Positions 1 through 5,488 of a stretch of DNA of 12,815 nt are shown piece after piece; position 1 is the first letter of the stretch, and each line of letters starts with the position of its first letter. Below the pieces are notes generated by a model. The model searched no databases, was not told the origin of the DNA, and saw nothing but the letters and a program-made list of their open reading frames with translations. The position numbers and the translations under genes are program-made. The DNA comes from Nanobdellota archaeon (lineage in GTDB: Archaea > Nanobdellota > Nanobdellia > Pacearchaeales > GW2011-AR1): NCBI GenBank assembly GCA_018830845.1, contig JAHJRS010000005.1:1-12815 (forward strand). Direction: 5' to 3'.

Positions 1-222
1 AACAGCAACACCTAATTTTTGCTTGCTGTCAACTTCTAAAATTGGAATTCCCTTTTCTTTGCATAAAGCAGGCAGGTATGAAATTATTTCTTTTGGCTCA
101 ACATCAAGAGCATAAACAACAAGCTTTGCTGTTCCTCTCTCAATTGCTTTTGTAACTTCGTTCGTGCCTTTTTCAATCTTGCCGGTCCTTTTAGCTTTCT
201 CAACAATTTTGTATCCGTCCAT
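1..222 (-). CDS. rpl7ae: Ribosomal protein L7Ae, 5' part only (gene runs off the window start)
   Basis: The first 74 codons are present. The product is the archaeal L7Ae RNA-binding protein, which binds kink-turns in 23S rRNA and in box C/D and H/ACA guide RNAs and serves in the 50S subunit and modification RNPs. The diagnostic block [17 protein letters not shown] (about residues 14-30) matches the family's GxIxKGTNExTKAxERG signature. It is followed by the typical [12 protein letters not shown] strand and the [12 protein letters not shown] segment. Family members are usually about 120 aa, so some 45 residues are missing at the window edge. The ATG at 222 is the first in-frame start after an in-frame TAA at 241-243. 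It gives an N-terminus roughly 12 residues shorter than the usual archaeal one, starting directly at the first helix. No Shine-Dalgarno sequence precedes it. The nearest TATA-like box (311-320) lies about 93 nt upstream, unlike the other genes here. Confidence 0.93.
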   Translation of the reverse strand, partial: MDGYKIVEKAKRTGKIEKGTNEVTKAIERGTAKLVVYALDVEPKEIISYLPALCKEKGIPILEVDSKQKLGVAV

Positions 223-240
223 TTTTATTTTCGTCGTCGT

Positions 241-285
241 TTAATTACCGAAAAACAGAAGCTCTTCATCTGAACTTTTGTCCAT
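241..285 (-). CDS. Possible 14-residue upstream ORF in frame with L7Ae
   Basis: A minimal ORF encodes MDKSSDEELLFFGN and ends at TAA, followed by six sense codons and the L7Ae ATG in the same frame. Its ATG lies about 30 nt downstream of the centre of the only good TATA-like element (311-320, minus). A leaderless transcript starting there would begin close to this ATG rather than at the L7Ae start. It could be a regulatory leader peptide with reinitiation at L7Ae, an N-terminal extension broken by a stop, or a chance ORF. Fourteen codons are too few to judge coding potential, and L7Ae homologues do not carry this acidic extension as far as I know. Confidence 0.25.
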   Translation of the reverse strand: MDKSSDEELLFFGN

Positions 286-310
286 CCGATGATTATTAAG
301 ACAAATTTTA

Positions 311-320
311 GTTTATAAAG
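311..320 (-). promoter_or_regulatory. TATA-like box for the L7Ae transcript
   Basis: CTTTATAAAC on the minus strand is the best TATA match upstream of L7Ae. With the usual archaeal spacing of about 25-30 nt, initiation would fall near 285-290. That leaves a leader of about 65 nt before the L7Ae ATG which contains the mini-ORF. Confidence 0.45.
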
Positions 321-353
321 TTTTCTTAAACGGATTTGAAAAATTCATTAAAA

Positions 354-363
354 TTATAAAAGG
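354..363 (+). promoter_or_regulatory. TATA box for the VTT/DedA-like gene, leaderless arrangement
   Basis: TTATAAAAGG lies on the plus strand with its centre about 25 nt before the ATG at 383 and an A-rich stretch just 5' as a possible BRE. The spacing predicts initiation at or within a base or two of the start codon. The 223-382 gap therefore holds two divergent promoters. Confidence 0.55.
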
Positions 364-382
364 AAAAGCACTGGATAAAATA

Positions 383-946
383 ATGGAAAAAAGAACAAAA
401 AACATATTGAAATTTCTGGCTTTTGCTGTAATTTTAACAGGATGGATCCTTCTTTTCAAATATGTAAACCCCCAATTACTCGTTGCGAAAATAGGTGCAA
501 CGAATGGGTATCTTGTTTTACTTTTAATTGGTGCAATTGGAGGGGCTTCAATTTTTACAGGGCCTTCATATTTTGTTGCGGTCACAACCCTTGCACTCGT
601 GGGATTGAACCCCTTTCTCCTTGGGCTTTGCGGGGGAATCGGAGTAACAATCGGAGATACGATAATATTTTTAATGGGAATTGGAGCAGGAAAAAAAGCC
701 CCGGGAAAAATCCACGAAAAACTGGAAAAAATGAAAAAATTCACGGAAAAAAAACCAAAGTGGTTCGTTAATTTGGTGCTCTTTCTTTATGTAGGGTTAA
801 CCCCTTTGCCAAATGAGGTTGCAACAATATCTATGGGAATGATTGGCCACAATAAAAAAATGATAATTTTTATAATTCTTTTAGGAAACATTACAAGTGG
901 AATTTTGGGGGCACTGCTTGTTCAATATGGAGCTAGTTTCTTTTGA
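383..946 (+). CDS. Small VTT/DedA-like (SNARE-associated Golgi type) membrane protein
   Basis: A 187-aa multipass inner-membrane protein. Hydrophobic segments are visible at about residues 8-26, 43-62, 64-82, 85-101, 130-150 and 158-180. A charged loop (KKAPGKIHEKLEKMKKF, about 103-119) separates the two halves. The layout resembles the VTT/DedA domain: a Gly-rich GVTIGDTIIFLMG segment like the family's G-x-x-x-GD region, then a proline-containing re-entrant stretch (LTPLPNEV) and a Gly-rich last helix. DedA/VTT proteins are linked to lipid scrambling or undecaprenyl/polyprenyl phosphate flipping and to membrane homeostasis. The substrate here cannot be read from the sequence. At 187 aa it is near the lower end for the family (about 200-220). 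The gene stands alone on the plus strand, convergent with Kae1 and separated from it by 6 bp. Confidence 0.7.
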   Translation: MEKRTKNILKFLAFAVILTGWILLFKYVNPQLLVAKIGATNGYLVLLLIGAIGGASIFTGPSYFVAVTTLALVGLNPFLLGLCGGIGVTIGDTIIFLMGIGAGKKAPGKIHEKLEKMKKFTEKKPKWFVNLVLFLYVGLTPLPNEVATISMGMIGHNKKMIIFIILLGNITSGILGALLVQYGASFF

Positions 947-952
947 TAAAAA

Positions 953-1945
953 TTATTTTCTCCACTTGACTTCAACTTCATCTGTCCTTTCTCTTGGTTT
1001 TATATCCATTTCTTCTGCTTTTTTACCCAAAAAACTTATTCCTGAATTAAACATAATTTCACCAAGGTAGGCAATCATTGCCCCATTGTCAACAAGCAAA
1101 CTTCTCTCGGGGCAAAAAAATTTGGCATTTCTTTCTTTGCACATTATTTTTGACATTTCCTGAAGACGGGAATTGCATGCAACACCTCCTCCCAAAACAA
1201 GGTCTTTTTTTCCAATATGTGCAAGAGCTCTTTCGGCAGTTTCAACAAGCATGGCAAAGACAGTCTCCTGCATTGAATAGGAAAGGTCTTCAATTTTATA
1301 TTTTCCGCTCTCAATTTTTTGCTTTAAGTTTGTTAAAATCCCTGAAAAAGCCACATCCATTCCCTTAACAGTATAGGGAAGTTCTATGTACTCTTTTCCC
1401 TGAAGAGCAAGCTTTTCAATCTTAGGTCCGCCTGGAAACCCAATTCCTGCATAACGGGCAAAATTGTCTATAAAATTTCCAACGCCGGTATCAAGCGTTT
1501 CTCCAAAAACTCTGTACTTGCCGGAAGCATAACTTATGACTTGGGTATTTGCGCCCGAGCAGTACAACAAAACAGGGTCTTTTGCACCGGTCAATTTTCC
1601 AATTTCAAGATGAGCCACACAATGATTAACCGGAACGAGAGGCTTGCCTAATTTTTTAGAAAGTTTTTTGGCAAATTTTATTCCTTCAAGCAAACATGGA
1701 GGAAGACCCGGGCCCTGACTAAAAGCAATTGCATCAATTCTTTTTTCATCTATTCCCGACTCTAAAACTGCCTCGCTGTAAACTTTTGAACTAACTTCCC
1801 TATGATGTTTTGCCGAATCCATAGGGATTATTCCCCCTGATTCTGTTGTGTACATATCACGTTTATTTGAAAGAATTTTCCCGTCACGAACAATTCCAAC
1901 CCCAAAAGTGTGTGCGGTGGATTCTATTCCTAAAACTATTGCCAT
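953..1945 (-). CDS. kae1: KEOPS subunit Kae1, tRNA N6-adenosine threonylcarbamoyltransferase
   Basis: This 330-aa ASKHA-fold protein is the catalytic KEOPS subunit that transfers threonylcarbamoyl to A37 of ANN-decoding tRNAs (t6A). The sequence opens with the nucleotide-binding strand VLGIESTAHTFGVG. It shows a HHREV motif (47-51), the metal-binding HCVAH (H108 and H112), Gly-rich nucleotide loops (DTGVGN near 152 and LGGGVACNSR, 251-260) and a metal-ligand Asp in LVDNGAM (D286). The length fits stand-alone Kae1 (about 325-340). There is no C-terminal Bud32 kinase domain, unlike fused Kae1-Bud32 proteins of some archaea, so Bud32 must be encoded elsewhere. The ATG at 1945 has a TATA-like box about 25 nt upstream and no Shine-Dalgarno, suggesting a leaderless mRNA. 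Confidence 0.96.
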   Translation of the reverse strand: MAIVLGIESTAHTFGVGIVRDGKILSNKRDMYTTESGGIIPMDSAKHHREVSSKVYSEAVLESGIDEKRIDAIAFSQGPGLPPCLLEGIKFAKKLSKKLGKPLVPVNHCVAHLEIGKLTGAKDPVLLYCSGANTQVISYASGKYRVFGETLDTGVGNFIDNFARYAGIGFPGGPKIEKLALQGKEYIELPYTVKGMDVAFSGILTNLKQKIESGKYKIEDLSYSMQETVFAMLVETAERALAHIGKKDLVLGGGVACNSRLQEMSKIMCKERNAKFFCPERSLLVDNGAMIAYLGEIMFNSGISFLGKKAEEMDIKPRERTDEVEVKWRK

Positions 1946-1966
1946 AATAAAAATAAAAAAAGCGGT

Positions 1967-1974
1967 TATTTAAA
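1967..1974 (-). promoter_or_regulatory. TATA-like box of kae1
   Basis: TTTAAATA on the minus strand is centred about 25 nt before the kae1 ATG, fitting leaderless initiation. Confidence 0.5.
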
Positions 1975-1980
1975 ATTAAC

Positions 1981-2013
1981 CAAAAAACATAAATAAAAAA
2001 TAAAAATAAAAAA
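1981..2013 (-). terminator. T-rich archaeal-type terminator after the small basic gene
   Basis: Read on the minus strand this is a run of T tracts (several of 5-6 T) about 65 nt after the stop of the 59-aa gene and just before the kae1 promoter. Archaeal termination commonly uses such T-rich tracts. The GGG/CCC pairing just upstream (2016-2026) is too short to call a hairpin. Confidence 0.4.
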
Positions 2014-2077
2014 TGGGGTAAAGCCCTATAAATCACCTCCTTCACCCTGAGATTGAGTATAAAAACCAAGAAAAAAA

Positions 2078-2257
2078 TTATCTTCTTTTCTTCTTTTTAG
2101 CAACTGGCTTTTTCTTAGTTGTTCTTTTGGCAGCAGTTTTTTTCCTTTTCTTACCACCTCTAGCCATCTTAGCTTCACAAACATTTCCCTTAGAGTCTAT
2201 GTAGTAAAGATATCCGGGCTTCCTTTTCACAACGTTCTTTGCAATAACTTTTCCCAT
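2078..2257 (-). CDS. Small lysine-rich basic protein (59 aa), hypothetical
   Basis: A 59-residue protein in two parts. The first is a compact segment of about 32 residues with aromatic and Gly positions (KPGYLYYIDSKGNVCEAKM, residues 13-31). The second is a tail of almost only Lys, Arg, Ala and Thr ending KKKKRR. The very high positive charge suggests binding to nucleic acid, for example as a chromatin or ribosome-associated protein. I recall proteins with a similar GYLYYID-GNVCxAKM core in DPANN genomes but know no assigned function. The start is well supported: ATG at 2257 is preceded by a strong Shine-Dalgarno (AGGAGGTG, 2263-2270) 5 nt upstream. The single Cys in the core is not part of a visible metal site. 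No homologous partner lies next to it; kae1 follows behind a separate promoter. Confidence 0.8.
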   Translation of the reverse strand: MGKVIAKNVVKRKPGYLYYIDSKGNVCEAKMARGGKKRKKTAAKRTTKKKPVAKKKKRR

Positions 2258-2262
2258 TTTTA

Positions 2263-2270
2263 CACCTCCT
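2263..2270 (-). promoter_or_regulatory. Strong Shine-Dalgarno site of the small basic protein
   Basis: AGGAGGTG lies 5 nt before the ATG, one of only two good Shine-Dalgarno sites tied to a gene in this window. It implies a leadered, probably strongly translated mRNA. AT-rich TATA-like sequence follows further upstream (about 2277-2300). Confidence 0.75.
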
Positions 2271-2326
2271 TTTTTGTTAGTATAATTTTTAATATACTCT
2301 TTTTACAGCTGAATAAAGCAAAACTC

Positions 2327-2683
2327 CTATTTAAATCTTTCTTTAGCTCGACGGAGATTTAAAAAATTATAATTTTTATTGAGCGGAACCTCAATAAGTT
2401 TTGTAAATTTTCCCGACGGTAAAACCCTAAAAGAAAAAGGCCTGACAGTTTTAATGTCAAGTATGTTGTAATCATCATCAAGCCATATTGCAACAAAAGG
2501 GAAAAAAACAAAAAAAGAATGTATTGCCATCCTTACAGGTTTTTTAAATTCAAACAAAAGTGCACTTGCCTTTTCTTTAAAGCTAAACATGAGGCCAATT
2601 CCTTCATACCACTTAGGAACCACCTTTACTTCAAAACTTATTTTTTTGCCTTCGCAAGTCAAACCAATCAATTTTTTTCTCAT
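2327..2683 (-). CDS. DUF192 family protein
   Basis: A 118-aa protein of the DUF192 fold (PF02643), a small beta-rich family of unknown molecular function. It shows the order typical for the family: an N-terminal strand (KISFEVKVV), the GLMF turn at about residues 29-32, LLFEF, a region aligned with the family's W/H-containing centre (MAIHSFFVFFPFVAIWLDDDYNILDI), and the C-terminal PFSFRVLPSGKFTKLIEVP. I chose the ATG at 2683. A longer reading from 2803 would add 40 residues that have no place in DUF192 and lie over the metallopeptidase gene in another frame. The chosen start still overlaps the 3' end of that gene by 53 bp, so the two are probably co-transcribed. No signal peptide or membrane anchor is seen, whereas many bacterial DUF192 proteins are exported. 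Confidence 0.78.
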   Translation of the reverse strand: MRKKLIGLTCEGKKISFEVKVVPKWYEGIGLMFSFKEKASALLFEFKKPVRMAIHSFFVFFPFVAIWLDDDYNILDIKTVRPFSFRVLPSGKFTKLIEVPLNKNYNFLNLRRAKERFK

Positions 2684-3050
2684 TTTTGACACAATATAAA
2701 TACGCCCGGTAGCACTCTTCAACATTCCTATCACAAACAATGTCGTGATTCTTAAAACCCCCTCCAAACGTCTCGGGAATGTGCATAAGTTCATGGATAA
2801 CAATTTTTATCTTCTCTTCCCTTGATAGTTTGTTAAATTTTTCACCCAAAAACTCAAGAGCATAAAATGCCGGGATGTCCATTGCCTTTTGAAGAAGCTT
2901 TCCAAGAGCATGGCACCTTGCAACCGTGTGTTTTGTCGAAGAGCCGTAACTCCTAAAGCACTTTACCCTCTCAATTTTTATATGCGGAAAAATTCTTGCA
3001 GAGATGTCTTCTGCTAAAATCTGCAGGCTCATAGAAAATTCATACTTCAT
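2631..3050 (-). CDS. Putative zinc metallopeptidase-like protein (PF18894-like)
   Basis: A 139-aa soluble protein with a gluzincin/minigluzincin-like site: HELMH at residues 86-90, followed by IPETFGGGFKNHD with H102 as the likely third zinc ligand. Upstream lies a conserved-looking block, CFRSYGSSTKHTVARCHALGKLLQKAM (31-57), and AFYALEFLGEKFNKLSREEK leading into the active-site helix. This arrangement matches the 'putative phage metallopeptidase' family found in viruses, bacteria and archaea. The natural substrate is unknown. Three Cys after the active site (106, 113, 120) are spaced by seven, and a second metal site or disulfide is possible but unproven. The ATG at 3050 has a TATA-like box centred 24-25 nt upstream inside the 30-bp gap after the DUF167 gene, so it probably starts a new transcript that continues into DUF192. 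Confidence 0.75.
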   Translation of the reverse strand: MKYEFSMSLQILAEDISARIFPHIKIERVKCFRSYGSSTKHTVARCHALGKLLQKAMDIPAFYALEFLGEKFNKLSREEKIKIVIHELMHIPETFGGGFKNHDIVCDRNVEECYRAYLYCVKNEKKIDWFDLRRQKNKF

Positions 3051-3070
3051 CGTATAAATATGAAAATTTA

Positions 3071-3078
3071 GTTTAAAT
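3071..3078 (-). promoter_or_regulatory. TATA-like box of the metallopeptidase gene
   Basis: ATTTAAAC on the minus strand is centred about 24-25 nt upstream of the ATG at 3050, in the short gap between two genes. It suggests an internal, leaderless promoter. Confidence 0.45.
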
Positions 3079-3080
3079 AA

Positions 3081-3296
3081 TTAATCAAGTAATTCAAAAA
3101 CCTTCATCTTTGAACTAAAACCGGAAACAATCCTGCATTTCTTCCCAAATTCCTTCTTTAAAAATTTTTCAAGGTAAATGTTAGCCTTCCCCTCAATTGG
3201 TTTTTCTTTAACCCAAACTTCATAATTTCCTTCAGAAATCATTTTCATTTTATCCATCGAAGAATTTGAATGAACCTTAACTTTTATTTTCATCAT
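3081..3296 (-). CDS. DUF167 / YggU family protein
   Basis: A 71-aa protein of the YggU/DUF167 family (PF02594). The family hallmark is the PxxGKANxxLxxFLxxxFG block, here PIEGKANIYLEKFLKKEFGKK (about residues 33-53), then a strand-turn segment with GFSSKMKVFEL corresponding to the usual Gx-S-x-x-K-x-V. Function is unknown in all lineages; structures show a small alpha/beta fold. The start ATG overlaps the stop codon of the upstream nucleotidyltransferase gene by 4 nt (ATGA), indicating translational coupling. A second ATG follows at once and could be used instead. Confidence 0.85.
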   Translation of the reverse strand: MMKIKVKVHSNSSMDKMKMISEGNYEVWVKEKPIEGKANIYLEKFLKKEFGKKCRIVSGFSSKMKVFELLD

Positions 3297-3751
3297 CTGT
3301 CCTCAGGTTTTTTGTATTTTCGTCCAAGTTTTTCATAAATTTCTTTTTCAGTTTTTCCAGCCAACCTTCTTCCATCCTTGAAAAGCCCGTACTGATTTAA
3401 CTTCATTCCTTTTCTTTTGGCAACACTTCTAAGACCAATGTTTGAACCTTTCTTACCTGAATAAGCAAGAAGTTCCGCACCCCACTCTTCTTTATTTGTA
3501 TAATAAAGTTCAACTTTAACTCCCTCAATCTTCCATGTTGATTCATGCTCTCCTCCTTCAACAAATTTGCCAATTTTTTTCATGAAATCTTCAAGTTTTA
3601 CTCTTTCCTTCGGAATTAAAACCAAGTCAATATCTTTCGGATATCTCTCTCCACGACGAATGCTCCCTGCAACCGCTATTTTTTTTGAAAAGGTTTTCAA
3701 CTCCTTCTCAAGCTTTCTTGAAAGATCAATAACAAGCTTTCCGGATTTCAT
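3293..3751 (-). CDS. Minimal DNA polymerase X-like nucleotidyltransferase (palm and thumb only)
   Basis: A 152-aa pol beta-superfamily protein. The palm carries GSIRRG (29-34) and the KDIDLVL strand giving two catalytic acids (D40, D42). The C-terminal half follows family-X polymerases closely: GAELLAYSGKKGSN (91-104, like the pol X TGSKxxN turn), then LRSVAKRKGMKLNQYGLF (107-124) and TEKEIYEKLGRKYKKPEDR (134-152, like the tEeEiyxxLGLpyipPElR ending). It lacks the 8-kDa lyase/HhH domain and the PHP domain of full-length enzymes (pol beta about 335 aa, bacterial PolX about 570 aa). At the third catalytic position pol X has Asp (VDLR or IDIR); here it is Glu (VEL, E81). It may still be a nucleotidyltransferase, perhaps for RNA or short gaps. 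The start overlaps the GTPase stop as TAATG. Confidence 0.85.
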   Translation of the reverse strand: MKSGKLVIDLSRKLEKELKTFSKKIAVAGSIRRGERYPKDIDLVLIPKERVKLEDFMKKIGKFVEGGEHESTWKIEGVKVELYYTNKEEWGAELLAYSGKKGSNIGLRSVAKRKGMKLNQYGLFKDGRRLAGKTEKEIYEKLGRKYKKPEDR

Positions 3752-4935
3752 TATTTTGTCATAATTTCAAGCGCATCTCTTGGCTTTAACTTATAATCCT
3801 TCCCCAAAACCATTTTTGTCCTGGCGTTTATTGCTTTAATAAAATTCTTTCCAAAATCTGTATGCAAAAAATACGCAAAGTCAAGTGCAGTTGAACCCGG
3901 AGGAAGTAAAAAACAATCGGGGAGTATATTTCCTTTAGAGTCGCCAAGTTTATTTGCCCCGGCAGGAAATATTGGAAGATATCCGAGCACATCAAAAACT
4001 GCCGAATTTAAAATTTTCTGAACGCCCGTTCCCTCGGAAAATTCATCCAGAACATTTTTTTTAATCTCATCCAAAGCCTCAGTTTGCCTTCCACTTAATT
4101 CCTTAAGAATCTTAAAATTTCTTTCACAGGGAATGTAATCAATAAATCCAACTTTTGCAGCCTGTCGAAGAGCAAGCTCTGAATCCGCAGAGCAGGGGAT
4201 TATAAGGTAATCTTTAAATTCATTTTTTATTCTTTCATAATTTTCCTTTCCATTCTCAAGGTCAACTTTATTTGCAGCAATTATCATTGGTTTGGAGATT
4301 TTTCTTAATTCTGAAGCAAATTTTTTTATTTCGTCTTCATTCCACTGGCTTGGATTTTTCCCAAACTGGTTTTTTAAAAGAACTTCTTTAACGTCATCAT
4401 CTTTGACTTTTAGTCCGGAAAACTGCTTAGCTACCGCTTCCGCAAAGTTTTCCCTCTCAATTTCAGCCTTTCTTGAAAAAGTCCTCCAAACTTTGGCCAT
4501 AAGATTGGAATACCATTTGTTGAGCTCCTCTTCCAAAAACCTTATGTCTTCCGCAGGGTCATGATTTTTCGTCTGCTTCCCCTCAATATCCGTTTCTCCC
4601 GAGATGTCAACTATATGAATAAAACAATCAGCCTGGCGCAAATCATCAAGAAATTTATTTCCAAGGCCCTTTCCCTCGCTTGCCCCGGGAACAAGGCCGG
4701 CGACGTCCATAAGGTCAATTGGAACAAATCTTTTCCCCCTTATGCAAAAACCATGATTCGGATTGCATTTTACATTAAATTCTTTTTCAATGCAGTCAAC
4801 CGAAACATAACCCACTCCGTGATTTGCTTTTATTGTTGTAAAAGGATATGATGCAATTTCAACCTCTGCCAAAGTCGCCGCTTTAAAAAAAGTGGATTTC
4901 CCAACAGAAGGCTTACCAACAAGTCCTATTAACAT
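3751..4935 (-). CDS. OBG-family GTPase, archaeal YchF-like, with C-terminal TGS domain
   Basis: A 394-aa translation-factor-class P-loop GTPase of the OBG/YchF group found in most archaea. Motifs: G1 GKPSVGKS (7-14), G2 threonine in [10 protein letters not shown]3 [17 protein letters not shown] (77-93), G4 NKVD (222-225). The NKVD implies guanine specificity, unlike bacterial YchF with NxxE, which prefers ATP. The C-terminus (about 330-394) is a TGS domain, seen as [18 protein letters not shown]. Cys57 and Cys64 flank NPNHGF just before G3, a spacing I recall from archaeal relatives. It probably acts on ribosomes or RNA, but the exact role is unknown. It leads an overlapping unit with the nucleotidyltransferase and DUF167 genes. 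A TATA-like box 25 nt before the ATG suggests a leaderless mRNA. Confidence 0.94.
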   Translation of the reverse strand: MLIGLVGKPSVGKSTFFKAATLAEVEIASYPFTTIKANHGVGYVSVDCIEKEFNVKCNPNHGFCIRGKRFVPIDLMDVAGLVPGASEGKGLGNKFLDDLRQADCFIHIVDISGETDIEGKQTKNHDPAEDIRFLEEELNKWYSNLMAKVWRTFSRKAEIERENFAEAVAKQFSGLKVKDDDVKEVLLKNQFGKNPSQWNEDEIKKFASELRKISKPMIIAANKVDLENGKENYERIKNEFKDYLIIPCSADSELALRQAAKVGFIDYIPCERNFKILKELSGRQTEALDEIKKNVLDEFSEGTGVQKILNSAVFDVLGYLPIFPAGANKLGDSKGNILPDCFLLPPGSTALDFAYFLHTDFGKNFIKAINARTKMVLGKDYKLKPRDALEIMTK

Positions 4936-4956
4936 TATAAAAATTTGGAGTTTATC

Positions 4957-4964
4957 CTTTAAAT
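4957..4964 (-). promoter_or_regulatory. TATA-like box of the OBG GTPase unit
   Basis: ATTTAAAG on the minus strand is centred about 25 nt before the ATG at 4935, in the 48-bp gap after the upstream gene. Confidence 0.45.
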
Positions 4965-4983
4965 TTATTCCTGTCCATAAATT

Positions 4984-5478
4984 TTACAAAATCAGAACTT
5001 CTTCCAGAACTTTATGAAATTTTTTTCCAAAATTTTTAAGAGCTCTTTTGCTTGAAGCACTCAAAATAGCCTGATATATCCCCTTTTTCTTTTCAATAAC
5101 AAAACTTTTTTCCCTCAAAAAACCAAGTTTGCTCATAAAAAAATAATTTATTTCATCTTCACCCTCCTCAAAATCTGTCGGAATTTCTTCCAAGGGCCCA
5201 GATGATAAAGAAAAATATTTGCTGTCTTCACTGGTTAAATTCTGCAAAAATATTTTTCCATCCAAATTGTGGACTCTTCTTTTGTCGTTTGATATTGAAA
5301 ATGTTGTTTCAAGATAATTATTTCTCAATTTATAATACATATAAATTGCGTCCTTAAAATTCATGCTTTTTGAAAACTCCAGTTTTAAAACATCTGATAA
5401 ACCTAAAACCTCCGGATTTGAAAATTTTATTCCGTCCGCAACAAGAAGATTATCCATAAAACTAGAAAAATTGTCCAT
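4984..5478 (-). CDS. Unknown soluble protein, 164 aa
   Basis: I do not recognise a family. The protein has no signal peptide or membrane segment and is mixed in charge. It has an acidic centre (DFEEGEDE, about residues 102-109) and a basic C-terminal helix (SSKRALKNFGKKFHKVLEEVLIL). The pattern of strands in the middle and amphipathic helices at both ends looks like a compact cytosolic alpha/beta protein. The start lies only 10 nt after the stop of the upstream surface-protein gene with no Shine-Dalgarno, so the two are probably on one transcript. That surface protein has a Lys-rich cytoplasmic tail, and an interaction between the two would be consistent with their order but is a guess. Confidence 0.75.
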   Translation of the reverse strand: MDNFSSFMDNLLVADGIKFSNPEVLGLSDVLKLEFSKSMNFKDAIYMYYKLRNNYLETTFSISNDKRRVHNLDGKIFLQNLTSEDSKYFSLSSGPLEEIPTDFEEGEDEINYFFMSKLGFLREKSFVIEKKKGIYQAILSASSKRALKNFGKKFHKVLEEVLIL

Positions 5479-5488
5479 TTAAATAAAT

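Noticed and set aside
223..290. Kink-turn or box C/D motif in the L7Ae leader
   Set aside because: An AGATGA resembling a C box is present, but no CUGA partner or tandem G-A pair arrangement could be found by eye.
313..744. Minus-strand ORF of 143 aa opposite the VTT/DedA-like gene
   Set aside because: It is a Pro/Ile/Phe-rich shadow of the real membrane-protein gene, which has family features and a promoter.
2031..2042. AATCACCTCCTT as the 3' end of a 16S rRNA fragment on the plus strand
   Set aside because: Only about 11 bases match and no rRNA-like sequence precedes them.
1884..2069. Possible 61-aa hydrophobic ORF on the minus strand using the orphan GGAGGTG region
   Set aside because: It depends on TTG or GTG starts without proper spacing, its residues come from T-rich terminator and promoter sequence, and it runs into kae1 in another frame.
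2684..2803. Longer N-terminus for the DUF192 protein
   Set aside because: The 40 extra residues lie over the metallopeptidase gene in another frame and have no counterpart in DUF192.
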